A stretch of DNA of 64,000 nt, from NCBI RefSeq assembly GCF_900155985.1, contig NZ_FTMA01000001.1:434001-498000 (forward strand), given 5' to 3'. The notes beneath the pieces are model-generated. The model searched no databases. It had not been told where the DNA came from and worked only from the letters and a program-made list of their open reading frames with translations. The DNA comes from Maribacter ulvicola. GTDB taxonomy: Bacteria > Bacteroidota > Bacteroidia > Flavobacteriales > Flavobacteriaceae. The position numbers and the translations under genes are program-made. Of this stretch, positions 24,656 through 34,141 are shown in pieces. Every line of letters begins with the position of its first letter. The stretch's first letter is position 1.

Positions 24656-26512
24656 TTAATTCTCTTTGGCTTCCTCTTTATCTGAATCTTCCATAGGGAA
24701 CATTTTACCCAAATATGCCAACTTATACCCTTTCTGAATATCTGTAAACTCCTTACTAAAAGCGGTTATGATTTGTATATCACCTTCTGGGTCTATGAGG
24801 AACAAGGGAACAATATCTGAATCTGCTTTTGTAATCTCTATTAAACCTTCATAATGTTCTGTATCATGCAGTTCAATTTCGTGAATGGCCGGAAACTTTC
24901 TTGAAGCTTCGGTTAACTTAATAAAGTCATCGGTATGAGAAAATAGACCTTCTTTGGGATTATTCTCTGGATCTGCCATTTCATCTGTATCTACCAATCT
25001 AAAAGATCCATTCTCGCCAAATGCATTTTGAAATTTATCAATGGCATATTTGTTAATATCAGAGTTTGGGGTCAATGCCATCAAATAACCTATATCATTG
25101 AGTTCAATATTATCAGTTAAATTATCTGAATAAATGTTGGCAGAAATAGCTTCAAGTCCCAACTTACTTGCTTTGTCAATATTAGACTGGTTATTATCAA
25201 TTAGTACAACGTGCCTATCATTTTTTTGTAAATATTCACCTATTAAACGCGATACTTTGGACGCTCCTAAAATCAAAATTCCTTCAGATTTATTTAGAAA
25301 AACACCTATTAATTTAGCGAAAACCCTAGCCGTGGTAGCATTCAATAATACGGTGCCTAGAACAATCATAAATACCAATGGAGTAATGTATTCTGCACCT
25401 GGTTCACCTTTAGAAAGTAATTTAGAACCAAATAAGGACGCAATACCTGCTGCTACAATACCTCTTGGACCCACCCAACTTATAAATAGCTTTTCATTGA
25501 ACTTTAAATTAGACCCAATAGAACTCAAGAAAACTCCAAGTGGTCTAATAATCAATACTATAGATAAGAAAAGAACAATTGTTTTCCAAGTAAATATTAA
25601 TTCCAGATCAGAAATATCAATATTAGCGGCCAATAAAATAAATAGTATAGAAATTAAAAGAATACTCAACGATTCTTTGAAATAAAGCAGCTCTTTTATG
25701 TTAGGTAAATTGGTGTTTCCCATTACCATACCCATTACAACTACGGCCAATAAACCAGATTCGTGGGCAAAAACATCAGACATTACAAAAACCCCCAATA
25801 CAACGGACAATGATACTACATTTAGTAAATAATGTGGTATAAAGCTTTTCTTGATTAAAAACGTTAAGGCATGTGCAAAAGTGAATCCGAAGGTAAAACC
25901 GAACAATAAAATTTTTCCAAATTCTATTAATGCTGTAACAGTATATGCCTGACCTTCACCTACACTAATAAATTCATAGACCAAAACTGCTGCCAATGCA
26001 CCAATAGGATCAATTAAAATTCCTTCCCATTTTAATATGGCAGAAACATCTTTTTTAAGCGGTATATTTCTTAAAATGGGCGTTATTACCGTTGGACCCG
26101 TAACTATGATCAAAGCTGAAAATAAAAAACATAGTTGCCATGAAAGTCCAAATAAAAAGTAGGCGGCCAATGCTGCCCCAAAGAAAGTTGTTAGACTACC
26201 AAGCGTAATTAGTTTCGTTATTACCGGACCAATATTTTTAATCTCTGATCGCTTAAGTGTAAGTCCGCCTTCAAATAATATAATACTAATGGCCAATGAT
26301 ACAAAGTAGTACAGCCCCTCTCCAGGAAAGAGACCTTTGTCACCGTTCCAAATAGGTTCAATTATTTTAGATCCATCTTCTGTATACATTGTTGACAAAG
26401 GACCAACGATTAAACCTATAAGAATTAAAGGTAAAATTGCAGGTAGTTTTAGGCGCCATGCCACCCATTGAGCAAGTATTCCTAAAATGATGATTCCCGC
26501 AAGTTCTAGCAT
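24656..26512 (-). CDS. Cation:proton antiporter with TrkA-N (RCK) domain
   Basis: About 618 residues from the ATG at 26512 (a longer form from 26539 is possible). The first 400 residues form a CPA-type antiporter with about 12 helices; ALIIVTGPTVITPILR and KWEGILIDPIGALAAV are the typical core, and SWVGPRGIVAAGIASL is a late helix. A cytoplasmic Rossmann TrkA-N domain follows (GILILGASKVSRLIGEYL). Such proteins exchange Na+ or K+ for H+ under control of nucleotide or redox ligands. The tail is acidic (MEDSDKEEAKEN). It is monocistronic. Confidence 0.9.
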   Translation of the reverse strand: MLELAGIIILGILAQWVAWRLKLPAILPLILIGLIVGPLSTMYTEDGSKIIEPIWNGDKGLFPGEGLYYFVSLAISIILFEGGLTLKRSEIKNIGPVITKLITLGSLTTFFGAALAAYFLFGLSWQLCFLFSALIIVTGPTVITPILRNIPLKKDVSAILKWEGILIDPIGALAAVLVYEFISVGEGQAYTVTALIEFGKILLFGFTFGFTFAHALTFLIKKSFIPHYLLNVVSLSVVLGVFVMSDVFAHESGLLAVVVMGMVMGNTNLPNIKELLYFKESLSILLISILFILLAANIDISDLELIFTWKTIVLFLSIVLIIRPLGVFLSSIGSNLKFNEKLFISWVGPRGIVAAGIASLFGSKLLSKGEPGAEYITPLVFMIVLGTVLLNATTARVFAKLIGVFLNKSEGILILGASKVSRLIGEYLQKNDRHVVLIDNNQSNIDKASKLGLEAISANIYSDNLTDNIELNDIGYLMALTPNSDINKYAIDKFQNAFGENGSFRLVDTDEMADPENNPKEGLFSHTDDFIKLTEASRKFPAIHEIELHDTEHYEGLIEITKADSDIVPLFLIDPEGDIQIITAFSKEFTDIQKGYKLAYLGKMFPMEDSDKEEAKEN

Positions 26513-26539
26513 ATGTTCTATTTTGGATAAAAATAACAA

Positions 26540-27202
26540 TTAAACACCATTATTTAATATAAAAACAATGGTAAACAGCGCATTTTTAGGTACTAGGTAC
26601 AGTCGCCAGAGTTTACTTGTTATTATATAGACCAATATTGTAAAAGACAATTGTTAGAACAAATGACATATTAATTTATATAATTCTGTATTATTAGGGC
26701 CTGTAAGGAGCACAACAAATAACTTTCGTTGAAGAAATTCAGGTAGGTGTTGAAAATGACCGATCCGTAAAAAAGCAAACATTCTAAAGAGCGTAATAGA
26801 TATAGAGAAGTTACTCCATTAGGCATTATGCAACAGTAGAAAGAAATTAAAGCAATGCTCTAATCTGGCAAACAACTTTATCTACTCCTTGATAAAAGTG
26901 TATTTGTTTAATATTGTTTTGTTCAATAATAAATTCTAATACCCATATCTAATCCTGTTTTTTATATCAATCCCTTAAACAATTTTGTTTATGTAGTTAA
27001 AAAAGAGTAGGTTTTAAAACTATAACTACTTAATATATAGTCTATAAGTGTAGAAAATACACTAAACTAAATCTTACAAAACCAAAAGAAAAGACGTCAA
27101 AATAAACAAGACTTTTTTAACTTTGTATTTATCCCCATTGGTTTAAGCTGATTTTAGAAAGCAAACAGTTTTAAACAAATTAATATAAACCATATTATTA
27201 AA
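26540..27202. other. Gap upstream of the PAS sensor kinase
   Basis: About 660 bp, AT-rich, no gene recognised. Between 26725 and 26870 the plus strand reads like broken coding sequence (TFVEEIQVGVENDRSVKKQ, then stops), of unknown parentage. A -7 box TAACTTTG at 27118-27125 is a likely promoter of the kinase gene, giving a leader of about 70 bases. Confidence 0.4.
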
Positions 27203-30200
27203 ATGTCTGAACCAGAAAAGTGTTCTGTCTACAAAAATCCTTTATTGTATGGCTGTCTGGCATTTTTTATTGTGCTATTCATTACTCAATTTATTACTTA
27301 TCAAAAACACCAATTTCATCAAAAAAACGAACAACAAGAAATTGAGATAAGGGTATCTAAATTAAAAGTTGACCTACAAAATGTATTAGGGCAAAGTTTT
27401 AATGCCACACAAACCTTAGCCTTTATAATTGAACACTATGGTATACCAAACAATTTTGATAGTGTAGCACAACTACTTTTAAATAGCAATAAAGCTATTG
27501 ATGCACTAGAGCTGGTAAATAAAGAAGGGGTAATTACCCATGTTTATCCAAAAAAAGGAAATGAAGTCATTGGAATGAATATCTTAAATGATCCAGATAA
27601 TAAGTTTGGTGCTAAAACTACACTTGAAAGACAAGATTATTTCACCGCAGGACCTATTTATTTAAAACAAGGCGGTTCAGGCATCATTGGAAGAAGACCC
27701 TTATACAAAAAAGGACAATTTAACGGTTTTGTAGCCGCGGTTGTACGCTTATCTACAGTAATAAATGCTGCTAGGTTAAACGCTACCGACAATAAGCAAT
27801 TCTCCTATCAATTAGTGAAGATAAATCCAGATAAAACGGAAGAAACCTTCTATGCATCTAAAAGTATCTCTAAAGAAGGTGTTACAACCTTACCGCTAAC
27901 TACCAGTAAAGGAGAATGGAAACTTTATGTGTATTTAAACAATGACAAAACCAGTTCAAGTACCATTTTGTTTGGTGTTTTAGGCTTATTACTTTCTATG
28001 GTTTGTGGTGTTCTTTCCTGGTTTCTCATACGGCAACCTGTTAAATTGAATACTTTAGTTAAAGAGAAAACAGCACTTTTAAAAGATAGTACAGATCGGT
28101 ATAAATCATTAATTGACGGAGCTTCTGATGGGATATTTTTAAATGATTTTCGTGGAAATATCTTAGATGTAAATCCATATGCCATAAAAATGTTCGGTTA
28201 TACTAAAGAAGAATTCCTTAATAAAAAATTAATTGAACTTATTACTACAGAAGAAACGGTAAAACGACCAATTCGTTTCTCTGAAATGCGTAAAGGAAAA
28301 ACCATACGCTCTGAACGAAGATTAATTAAAAAAGACGGTACCCTATTTTATGGAGAAGTAAGTGCTAAAATGCTAGATAATAATACAATAATAGGTATTG
28401 TTAGAGATATTACAGAAAGAAAAGAATTAGAGCTTATTGCTGAAGAAAACTTAATAAAGTTCAGTAAAGCATATAACAATAGATTTGTAGGCATGGTCAT
28501 AAAAGACCACAACAATAATTTTGTTGATGCTAATCCATATTTTCTAGACTTAATAGGATATTCCCTTGAGGATATTAAAGGTAGGTCCATTAATGAACTA
28601 GGCCTAATCGATAAAGAGGATACTTCAAAAACAAATACAGCAGGCCATACACTTTCAAACTCTAAAAAAGTAGATAAAATTGAAGTTGACCTCATCGCAA
28701 AAGATGGGGATACATTACATTTAATTGCATCGATAGAACCTTTTGAATATTTAAGCGAGACATTTACGTTGAGTATGTACGTTGACCAAACCAAGGCAAA
28801 GCGATCAAACCTAGAAATCATTCAGAGCGAGAAAAAATACAAACAATTTACCGAAAGAATCTCTGATGCATTTGTGGCATTTGATCAACATTGGTGTTTT
28901 ACTGATATTAATGCAAAGGCAGCAAAAATTGCTGGTTTGGACCCTAATGAAATATTAGGCAAAAATATTTGGCTTGAATTCCCAACATTTAAGGATTCTG
29001 AAGCATATGCTATTTTTAAAGGAGCTATGATCAAGCAAGTTTATACACATTTTGAACAATACCATGAACATGTTGATTTATGGATTGAACATCATCTTTA
29101 CCCTTCCCATAATGGTCTTTCTATATTTTTTAGAGATATCACACATAAAAAAAGAGAGGAACAAGAGAAACAACAATTAATTTCGATTATAGAGAATAGT
29201 CCTGGTTTTATGGGGTTGGCCACACTTACTGGCGAGCCTCTGTTTTTAAATGACGCTGGTAAAAAAATGATTGATTTACCCAGTAATTATGACATAACTA
29301 ACTCTAAGATCTTTGATTATTTTGAAGAAAATTATAAAGAAATTATACTCAATGAACATCTACCAGCTATAATGAAAAAAGGGTTATGGACAGGTGAGGT
29401 TCCACTTAAAAACCTTAAAACTAATAAAATTATTCCTTTAGAATTTTCTGCTTTTCTAATTAAAGATAAGAAAACAAATAATCCAATAGCCATAGGGTCT
29501 GTTGGTTTCGATCTTACTGAGCGCAAAAAAAACCAAAGAGAAATTCTTGAACTAAAAAGTAAAATGGATGCCGCTGTCCGTATTGGTAAAATTGGATATT
29601 GGCATTGGGACATGAACGGTACCATTGTAGAATGGTCTAAAGAAATGTACGCTATACATGAAATAAACCCAAATACCACCATAACACCAGATTTGGTCAG
29701 GGAAAGTATTTATTATGAAGATCTGCATTTAATGAATAATATTTTAGAAGCCAGCAAAGGGGAAGACCATTCCAAGCCAGGAATTTATAGAATTCTTTTA
29801 AATGATAAAACATTTAAATATGTTCTCGCTACATCTGAAGTGGTTTATGATATTGATGAAAACCCAATAGTTTATAGAGGTACTGCTATGGACATTACCC
29901 AAAATGTTCTTTCAGAATTAGCATTAAAAGAAAGTCAAGAAAAATTCTCTAAAGCTTTTGATAACAAGTTTGTTGGAATGTTAATTATAGATGAGAACGA
30001 TAAAGTAATAGAAGCCAATACTACCGTTAGTAACCTTTTGGATGTAAAAAAAGAAGATTTAATTGGAACAAAAATAATGGATTCCAATATTGTACATTTA
30101 AATGAATTTTATTCCAAAAAAAGACACAAAATTATAGCAGAACTCCAAGAGAAAGGTAAAATAAGCAATGAAGAGTTTAAGCTTACCCTAAAAAATGGTC

Positions 30201-31015
30201 AGGAAAAAACCTTTTTGGTCTTTAAAGAAATTTTAAAAATAAAGGATGAATTAAAAGTCTTGGTTACCTTGATCGATGATACGAAAAGAAAAGAAACTGC
30301 TGAAATTTTAGCTTCTCAATTCTTAGAATTACAAAAAACCAACTCAGAGCTAGATAGTTTTGTCTATAGCGCTTCGCATGAATTAAGAGCTCCTTTATCC
30401 TCTGTGTTAGGTTTAATCCAATTAATACAAATGGAAGATGTTGACCCAAAACTGTATCAGCATTTAAGTATGATGGAAAAATCTATTGAAAGATTAGATG
30501 ATTTTATCAAGGACATTATTGAATACTCTAGAAATAAACACATCGCTATTAATCTAGAACCCATAAATTTTACTACCTTAATTGAACTTTCAATTGAAAA
30601 TTTATGGTATTTAGATAACACCCGTAAAATAAACATAGAAATAAATGTAGATGACAACATACATTTTGTCTCGGATAGTAAGAGAATTTCAGTTTTATTG
30701 AATAATTTTATATCTAATGCCATAAAATATCATGATATTAGTAATGATAATGCTACTATTTGGGTAAATGTAAAAACCACTAAAAAAGAGGCAGTCTTAA
30801 TTATTAGAGACAATGGTGTTGGCATAGCAGAAGACCAACTAGAAAAGATATTTGAAATGTTCTATAGGGTATCTTCTAAAGTTATAGGGTCTGGAATTGG
30901 GCTATTTATTGTAAAAGAAGTATTGTCTAAATTGAAAGGAACCATTGATGTACAATCTATAATAAATGAAGGTTCAACCTTTACTATAAAAATACCAAAT
31001 GAATCAAGTAGATAA
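27203..31015 (+). CDS. CHASE- and multi-PAS sensor histidine kinase
   Basis: The 1270-residue protein has a membrane helix (about 12-32), a periplasmic CHASE domain (about 45-235, with ALELVNKEGVITHVYPKKGN and GGSGIIGRRPLY), a second helix (about 252-276), about six PAS/PAC units (from 297 to about 1030; first RYKSLIDGASDGIFLNDF), a HisKA H-box SASHELRAPLSSVLG and a HATPase domain (NNFISNAIKYHD, DNGVGI, GSGIGLFIVKEV). The receiver gene follows 4 bp after its stop, so signalling is split over two proteins. CHASE suggests an extracellular small-molecule ligand; which one is unknown. Confidence 0.93.
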   Translation: MSEPEKCSVYKNPLLYGCLAFFIVLFITQFITYQKHQFHQKNEQQEIEIRVSKLKVDLQNVLGQSFNATQTLAFIIEHYGIPNNFDSVAQLLLNSNKAIDALELVNKEGVITHVYPKKGNEVIGMNILNDPDNKFGAKTTLERQDYFTAGPIYLKQGGSGIIGRRPLYKKGQFNGFVAAVVRLSTVINAARLNATDNKQFSYQLVKINPDKTEETFYASKSISKEGVTTLPLTTSKGEWKLYVYLNNDKTSSSTILFGVLGLLLSMVCGVLSWFLIRQPVKLNTLVKEKTALLKDSTDRYKSLIDGASDGIFLNDFRGNILDVNPYAIKMFGYTKEEFLNKKLIELITTEETVKRPIRFSEMRKGKTIRSERRLIKKDGTLFYGEVSAKMLDNNTIIGIVRDITERKELELIAEENLIKFSKAYNNRFVGMVIKDHNNNFVDANPYFLDLIGYSLEDIKGRSINELGLIDKEDTSKTNTAGHTLSNSKKVDKIEVDLIAKDGDTLHLIASIEPFEYLSETFTLSMYVDQTKAKRSNLEIIQSEKKYKQFTERISDAFVAFDQHWCFTDINAKAAKIAGLDPNEILGKNIWLEFPTFKDSEAYAIFKGAMIKQVYTHFEQYHEHVDLWIEHHLYPSHNGLSIFFRDITHKKREEQEKQQLISIIENSPGFMGLATLTGEPLFLNDAGKKMIDLPSNYDITNSKIFDYFEENYKEIILNEHLPAIMKKGLWTGEVPLKNLKTNKIIPLEFSAFLIKDKKTNNPIAIGSVGFDLTERKKNQREILELKSKMDAAVRIGKIGYWHWDMNGTIVEWSKEMYAIHEINPNTTITPDLVRESIYYEDLHLMNNILEASKGEDHSKPGIYRILLNDKTFKYVLATSEVVYDIDENPIVYRGTAMDITQNVLSELALKESQEKFSKAFDNKFVGMLIIDENDKVIEANTTVSNLLDVKKEDLIGTKIMDSNIVHLNEFYSKKRHKIIAELQEKGKISNEEFKLTLKNGQEKTFLVFKEILKIKDELKVLVTLIDDTKRKETAEILASQFLELQKTNSELDSFVYSASHELRAPLSSVLGLIQLIQMEDVDPKLYQHLSMMEKSIERLDDFIKDIIEYSRNKHIAINLEPINFTTLIELSIENLWYLDNTRKINIEINVDDNIHFVSDSKRISVLLNNFISNAIKYHDISNDNATIWVNVKTTKKEAVLIIRDNGVGIAEDQLEKIFEMFYRVSSKVIGSGIGLFIVKEVLSKLKGTIDVQSIINEGSTFTIKIPNESSR

Positions 31016-31019
31016 TACT

Positions 31020-31418
31020 ATGGCCAAGGATATAAATATTTTATTAATTGACGATTCGGATGTGGATAATTTCATAAACAAAGCCATTATTTCGAAAGAA
31101 GATAATATTTCTCAAATTACTACCATGTCCTCTGGGCGTGAAGCTCTAGCTCATTTAAAGCATATTATTGCTACTACTGATGTGTACCCCGATATTATTT
31201 TCTTGGATATTAAAATGCCCGGCATGAGCGGTTTTGAATTTTTGGATGAATATATCACATTGCCCAATGATCTTACCAATCACTGCAAAGTTTATATTCT
31301 TAGTTCCTCAATGGATAACTTAGATTCCGAAAAAGGGAAAGAATACTCTGTGGTTAAAAAACATTTAACCAAACCGTTAGCACATCATGCTATCAGTAAT
31401 TTATTGAATGACGACTAA
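31020..31418 (+). CDS. Single-domain response regulator
   Basis: About 132 residues from the ATG at 31020; a longer form from 30999 would overlap the kinase gene. It is a receiver domain only: INILLIDDSDVDNF (acidic pocket), phospho-acceptor in DIIFLDIKMPGMSGFEFL, Ser/Thr switch in YILSSSMDN, and Lys in HLTKPLAHH. There is no output domain. It probably receives phosphate from the CHASE-PAS kinase and acts by protein contact or passes the signal on. Confidence 0.9.
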   Translation: MAKDINILLIDDSDVDNFINKAIISKEDNISQITTMSSGREALAHLKHIIATTDVYPDIIFLDIKMPGMSGFEFLDEYITLPNDLTNHCKVYILSSSMDNLDSEKGKEYSVVKKHLTKPLAHHAISNLLNDD

Positions 31419-31577
31419 TTTCAGCCAATAATTATAATTTAAAAATGATTACTACTATTTATTAGTAATTTTATATATACACTACTTTACCCTAAAACGT
31501 CTTATAATCTATAGGTTAAATGATAATACTTTCTTAATAATCCTAAGATTACATACACTTTTATTATTTTGCCCTTT

Positions 31578-32438
31578 ATGAAAATTTATCCTGTTGAAAC
31601 CGGTAATTTTAAATTGGATGGCGGTGCTATGTTCGGTGTAGTACCAAAGACCATCTGGCAAAGAACAAACCCGGCAGACGATAATAATTTAATTGACGTA
31701 GCTGCTAGAAGCCTCCTAATTGAAGATGGCGATAGGTTAATTTTGGTTGATACCGGTATGGGCAACAAACAATCTGATCGGTTTTTTGGTTATTATTACC
31801 GCTGGGGAGATTTTACAATAGATGCTTCATTAAAAAAGCATGGTTTTCATAGAGATGATATTACAGATGTCTTTTTAACGCACCTTCATTTTGATCACGT
31901 TGGTGGGGCAATTCAATGGAACAAAAATAGAACCGGATATGAACCTGCTTTTAAAAATGCAAAGTTTTGGACCAATGAAAAACATTGGAAATGGGCAATA
32001 GAACCCAACCCAAGAGAAAAAGCTTCTTTCTTGACCGAAAACTTAATACCAATGAAAGAGAGTGGTCAATTATCTTTCATAAATTATTCTGGAGAAAGTT
32101 TCCTCAAAAACAGTACGTTAGGTTTTGACATTCGTTTTGTAGATGGTCATACAGAAAAGCAAATGTTACCACAATTTTCATATCAAGGAAAAACAATAGT
32201 CTTTATGGCAGACTTGATACCGACGGTTGGTCATATTTCACTACCCTATATAATGGGGTATGATACTAGACCTCTCATGACATTGACTGAAAAAGAAATA
32301 TTCTTGAATGAAGCTGCTGATCATAATTACTACCTTTTTTTTGAGCACGATGCGCATAATCAACTTTGTACCTTAAAACACACAGAAAGAGGGGTTCGTT
32401 TAAATCAAGTATATACATTCAACGAACTCTTCAAATAA
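31578..32438 (+). CDS. Metallo-beta-lactamase-fold hydrolase
   Basis: About 286 residues from the ATG at 31578; an in-frame TTG at 31569 is less likely. The metal-binding motif HLHFDHVGG is clear, with a further His in RFVDGHTEKQ and an Asp in VFMADLIP. The group covers lactonases and other hydrolases, and the substrate cannot be assigned. No signal peptide is seen, so it is cytoplasmic. The S8 peptidase gene starts about 38 bp downstream. Confidence 0.87.
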   Translation: MKIYPVETGNFKLDGGAMFGVVPKTIWQRTNPADDNNLIDVAARSLLIEDGDRLILVDTGMGNKQSDRFFGYYYRWGDFTIDASLKKHGFHRDDITDVFLTHLHFDHVGGAIQWNKNRTGYEPAFKNAKFWTNEKHWKWAIEPNPREKASFLTENLIPMKESGQLSFINYSGESFLKNSTLGFDIRFVDGHTEKQMLPQFSYQGKTIVFMADLIPTVGHISLPYIMGYDTRPLMTLTEKEIFLNEAADHNYYLFFEHDAHNQLCTLKHTERGVRLNQVYTFNELFK

Positions 32439-32475
32439 TTATAAATAATAAACATTAATTAATAGTTGCCCATAT

Positions 32476-34125
32476 ATGACAAATTCATATTTAAAATCGA
32501 TTTTTGCCCTTTCAATAGCTACAATATTAACCGGGTGCGGAAGCACTAAAACTGTTGGAGGAAGCGGGTTAATTCTTACTCCAGTAGAAAATATAGATGC
32601 TACTCCTTTAAAAATTTCTGATCTTACTACCAGTGAAAAAAATAACTGGGGACATTTAGACCTAGTTACCGATACTATACCGGGTATGAGCGTTGATAAG
32701 GCTTATGCAGAAATCATCAAGAACAAAAAAGGAACTAAAACAATTGTTGCCGTTCTTGATTCCGGTATTGATCTAACCCATGAAGATCTTGTTAATGTAC
32801 TATGGACCAATACTAAAGAAAAAGCCGGTAATGGTATTGACGACGATGGTAACGGCTACATTGACGACATACATGGTTATAATTTCTTAGGCGAATCTTA
32901 TAATGAACAGTTAGAATACGTTCGTATGCTTCGTTTAGGTATAGGTGACGCTGCTACCTTAGCAAAAGCAAAAACCAAATTAGATACCAAATATAATGAG
33001 GCTTTAGAGGGTAAACAACAATACGAATCTATATATCAGGCTGTTAAAAATGCAGATGCCGATGTAAAAAAATACTTAAAAAAAGAAACCTATACCAAAG
33101 AGGATTTAGCCAGTATTAATGCCTCTGATGAGACTATGCAACGTAATGTTGCCATTCTAAACCAAATGTTCGGTATTAATGAAACCATACCTGGTGTACT
33201 TGAGGATTTAACTAACGGACTAAAATATTACACAGAACAACTTAACTATAATCTAAATATAGATTTTAATGGTAGGGCACCTGTTGGTGATAATGCCTAT
33301 GACCTTACAGATGTAGATTATGGCAACGGAAACCCTAAAAACAGAATTGACGATGAAAGTCATGGTACGCATGTTGCAGGTATAATTGCTGCAGAACGTA
33401 ATAATGGTAAAGGTGTAAACGGTGTTGCCAATAATGTAGCTATTATGAGCATTAGAGCCGTACCTAATGGTGACGAATATGATAAAGATATTGCTAAAGG
33501 AATTCGTTACGCGGTTGATAATGGTGCACGAGTAATCAATGGAAGTTTTGGTAAGTCTTTTTCCCCTAATGCTGATTGGGTGTACGACGCCATAAAATAC
33601 GCTGCAGATAAAAATGTCCTTTTTGTACACGCAGCCGGTAACGATGGTGCTGACCTAGATAATCCTGTTAATGCCAACTTCCCAAACGATCAAATTAATA
33701 ACGGTCCTGAAATTGCCGATAACGTTATTACTGTAGGTGCCTTAAACCCAAAATATGGTTCTGAATTGGTAGCGAGCTACTCTAACTATGGGAAAATAAA
33801 TGTTGATATTTTTGCCCCGGGTACAGACATCTATTCTACATACCCAAACAATGATTACGAGTATTCTCCAGGTACTTCTATGGCCGCTCCCGGTGTTGCC
33901 GGTGTTGCTGCTTTGGTAATGTCTCAGTACCCAAGTTTAACGGCCGCAGAAGTGAAAAAAGTTATACTACAGTCTGGATTACCAATTAAAACAAAAGTAG
34001 TATTGGGTAAAAACACAGGTAAAAGTGGCTCCTTAAACGAAGTATCCACTTCTGGAAAAATTGCAAATGCCTACAATGCACTAATTTTAGCAAGTAAAGT
34101 TGCTGCAGGACAGGTTAAACTATAA
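32476..34125 (+). CDS. S8 (subtilisin-like) peptidase lipoprotein
   Basis: A 549-residue protein with a lipoprotein signal ending ATILTGC (Cys21). The catalytic triad is Asp95 (VAVLDSGIDLTHEDL), His296 (DESHGTHVAGII) and Ser468 (GTSMAAPGVAG). About 190 residues are inserted between the Asp and His blocks, larger than in classic subtilisins and helical in character. It is probably a membrane-anchored periplasmic or surface protease. The M1 peptidase follows after about 16 bp; the pair may be co-transcribed. Confidence 0.93.
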   Translation: MTNSYLKSIFALSIATILTGCGSTKTVGGSGLILTPVENIDATPLKISDLTTSEKNNWGHLDLVTDTIPGMSVDKAYAEIIKNKKGTKTIVAVLDSGIDLTHEDLVNVLWTNTKEKAGNGIDDDGNGYIDDIHGYNFLGESYNEQLEYVRMLRLGIGDAATLAKAKTKLDTKYNEALEGKQQYESIYQAVKNADADVKKYLKKETYTKEDLASINASDETMQRNVAILNQMFGINETIPGVLEDLTNGLKYYTEQLNYNLNIDFNGRAPVGDNAYDLTDVDYGNGNPKNRIDDESHGTHVAGIIAAERNNGKGVNGVANNVAIMSIRAVPNGDEYDKDIAKGIRYAVDNGARVINGSFGKSFSPNADWVYDAIKYAADKNVLFVHAAGNDGADLDNPVNANFPNDQINNGPEIADNVITVGALNPKYGSELVASYSNYGKINVDIFAPGTDIYSTYPNNDYEYSPGTSMAAPGVAGVAALVMSQYPSLTAAEVKKVILQSGLPIKTKVVLGKNTGKSGSLNEVSTSGKIANAYNALILASKVAAGQVKL

Positions 34126-34141
34126 TACTTATATTATTCAT

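Noticed and set aside
34100-34141. Upstream start for the M1 peptidase
   Set aside because: It overlaps the S8 gene and would put 14 residues before a clear signal peptide that begins at 34142.
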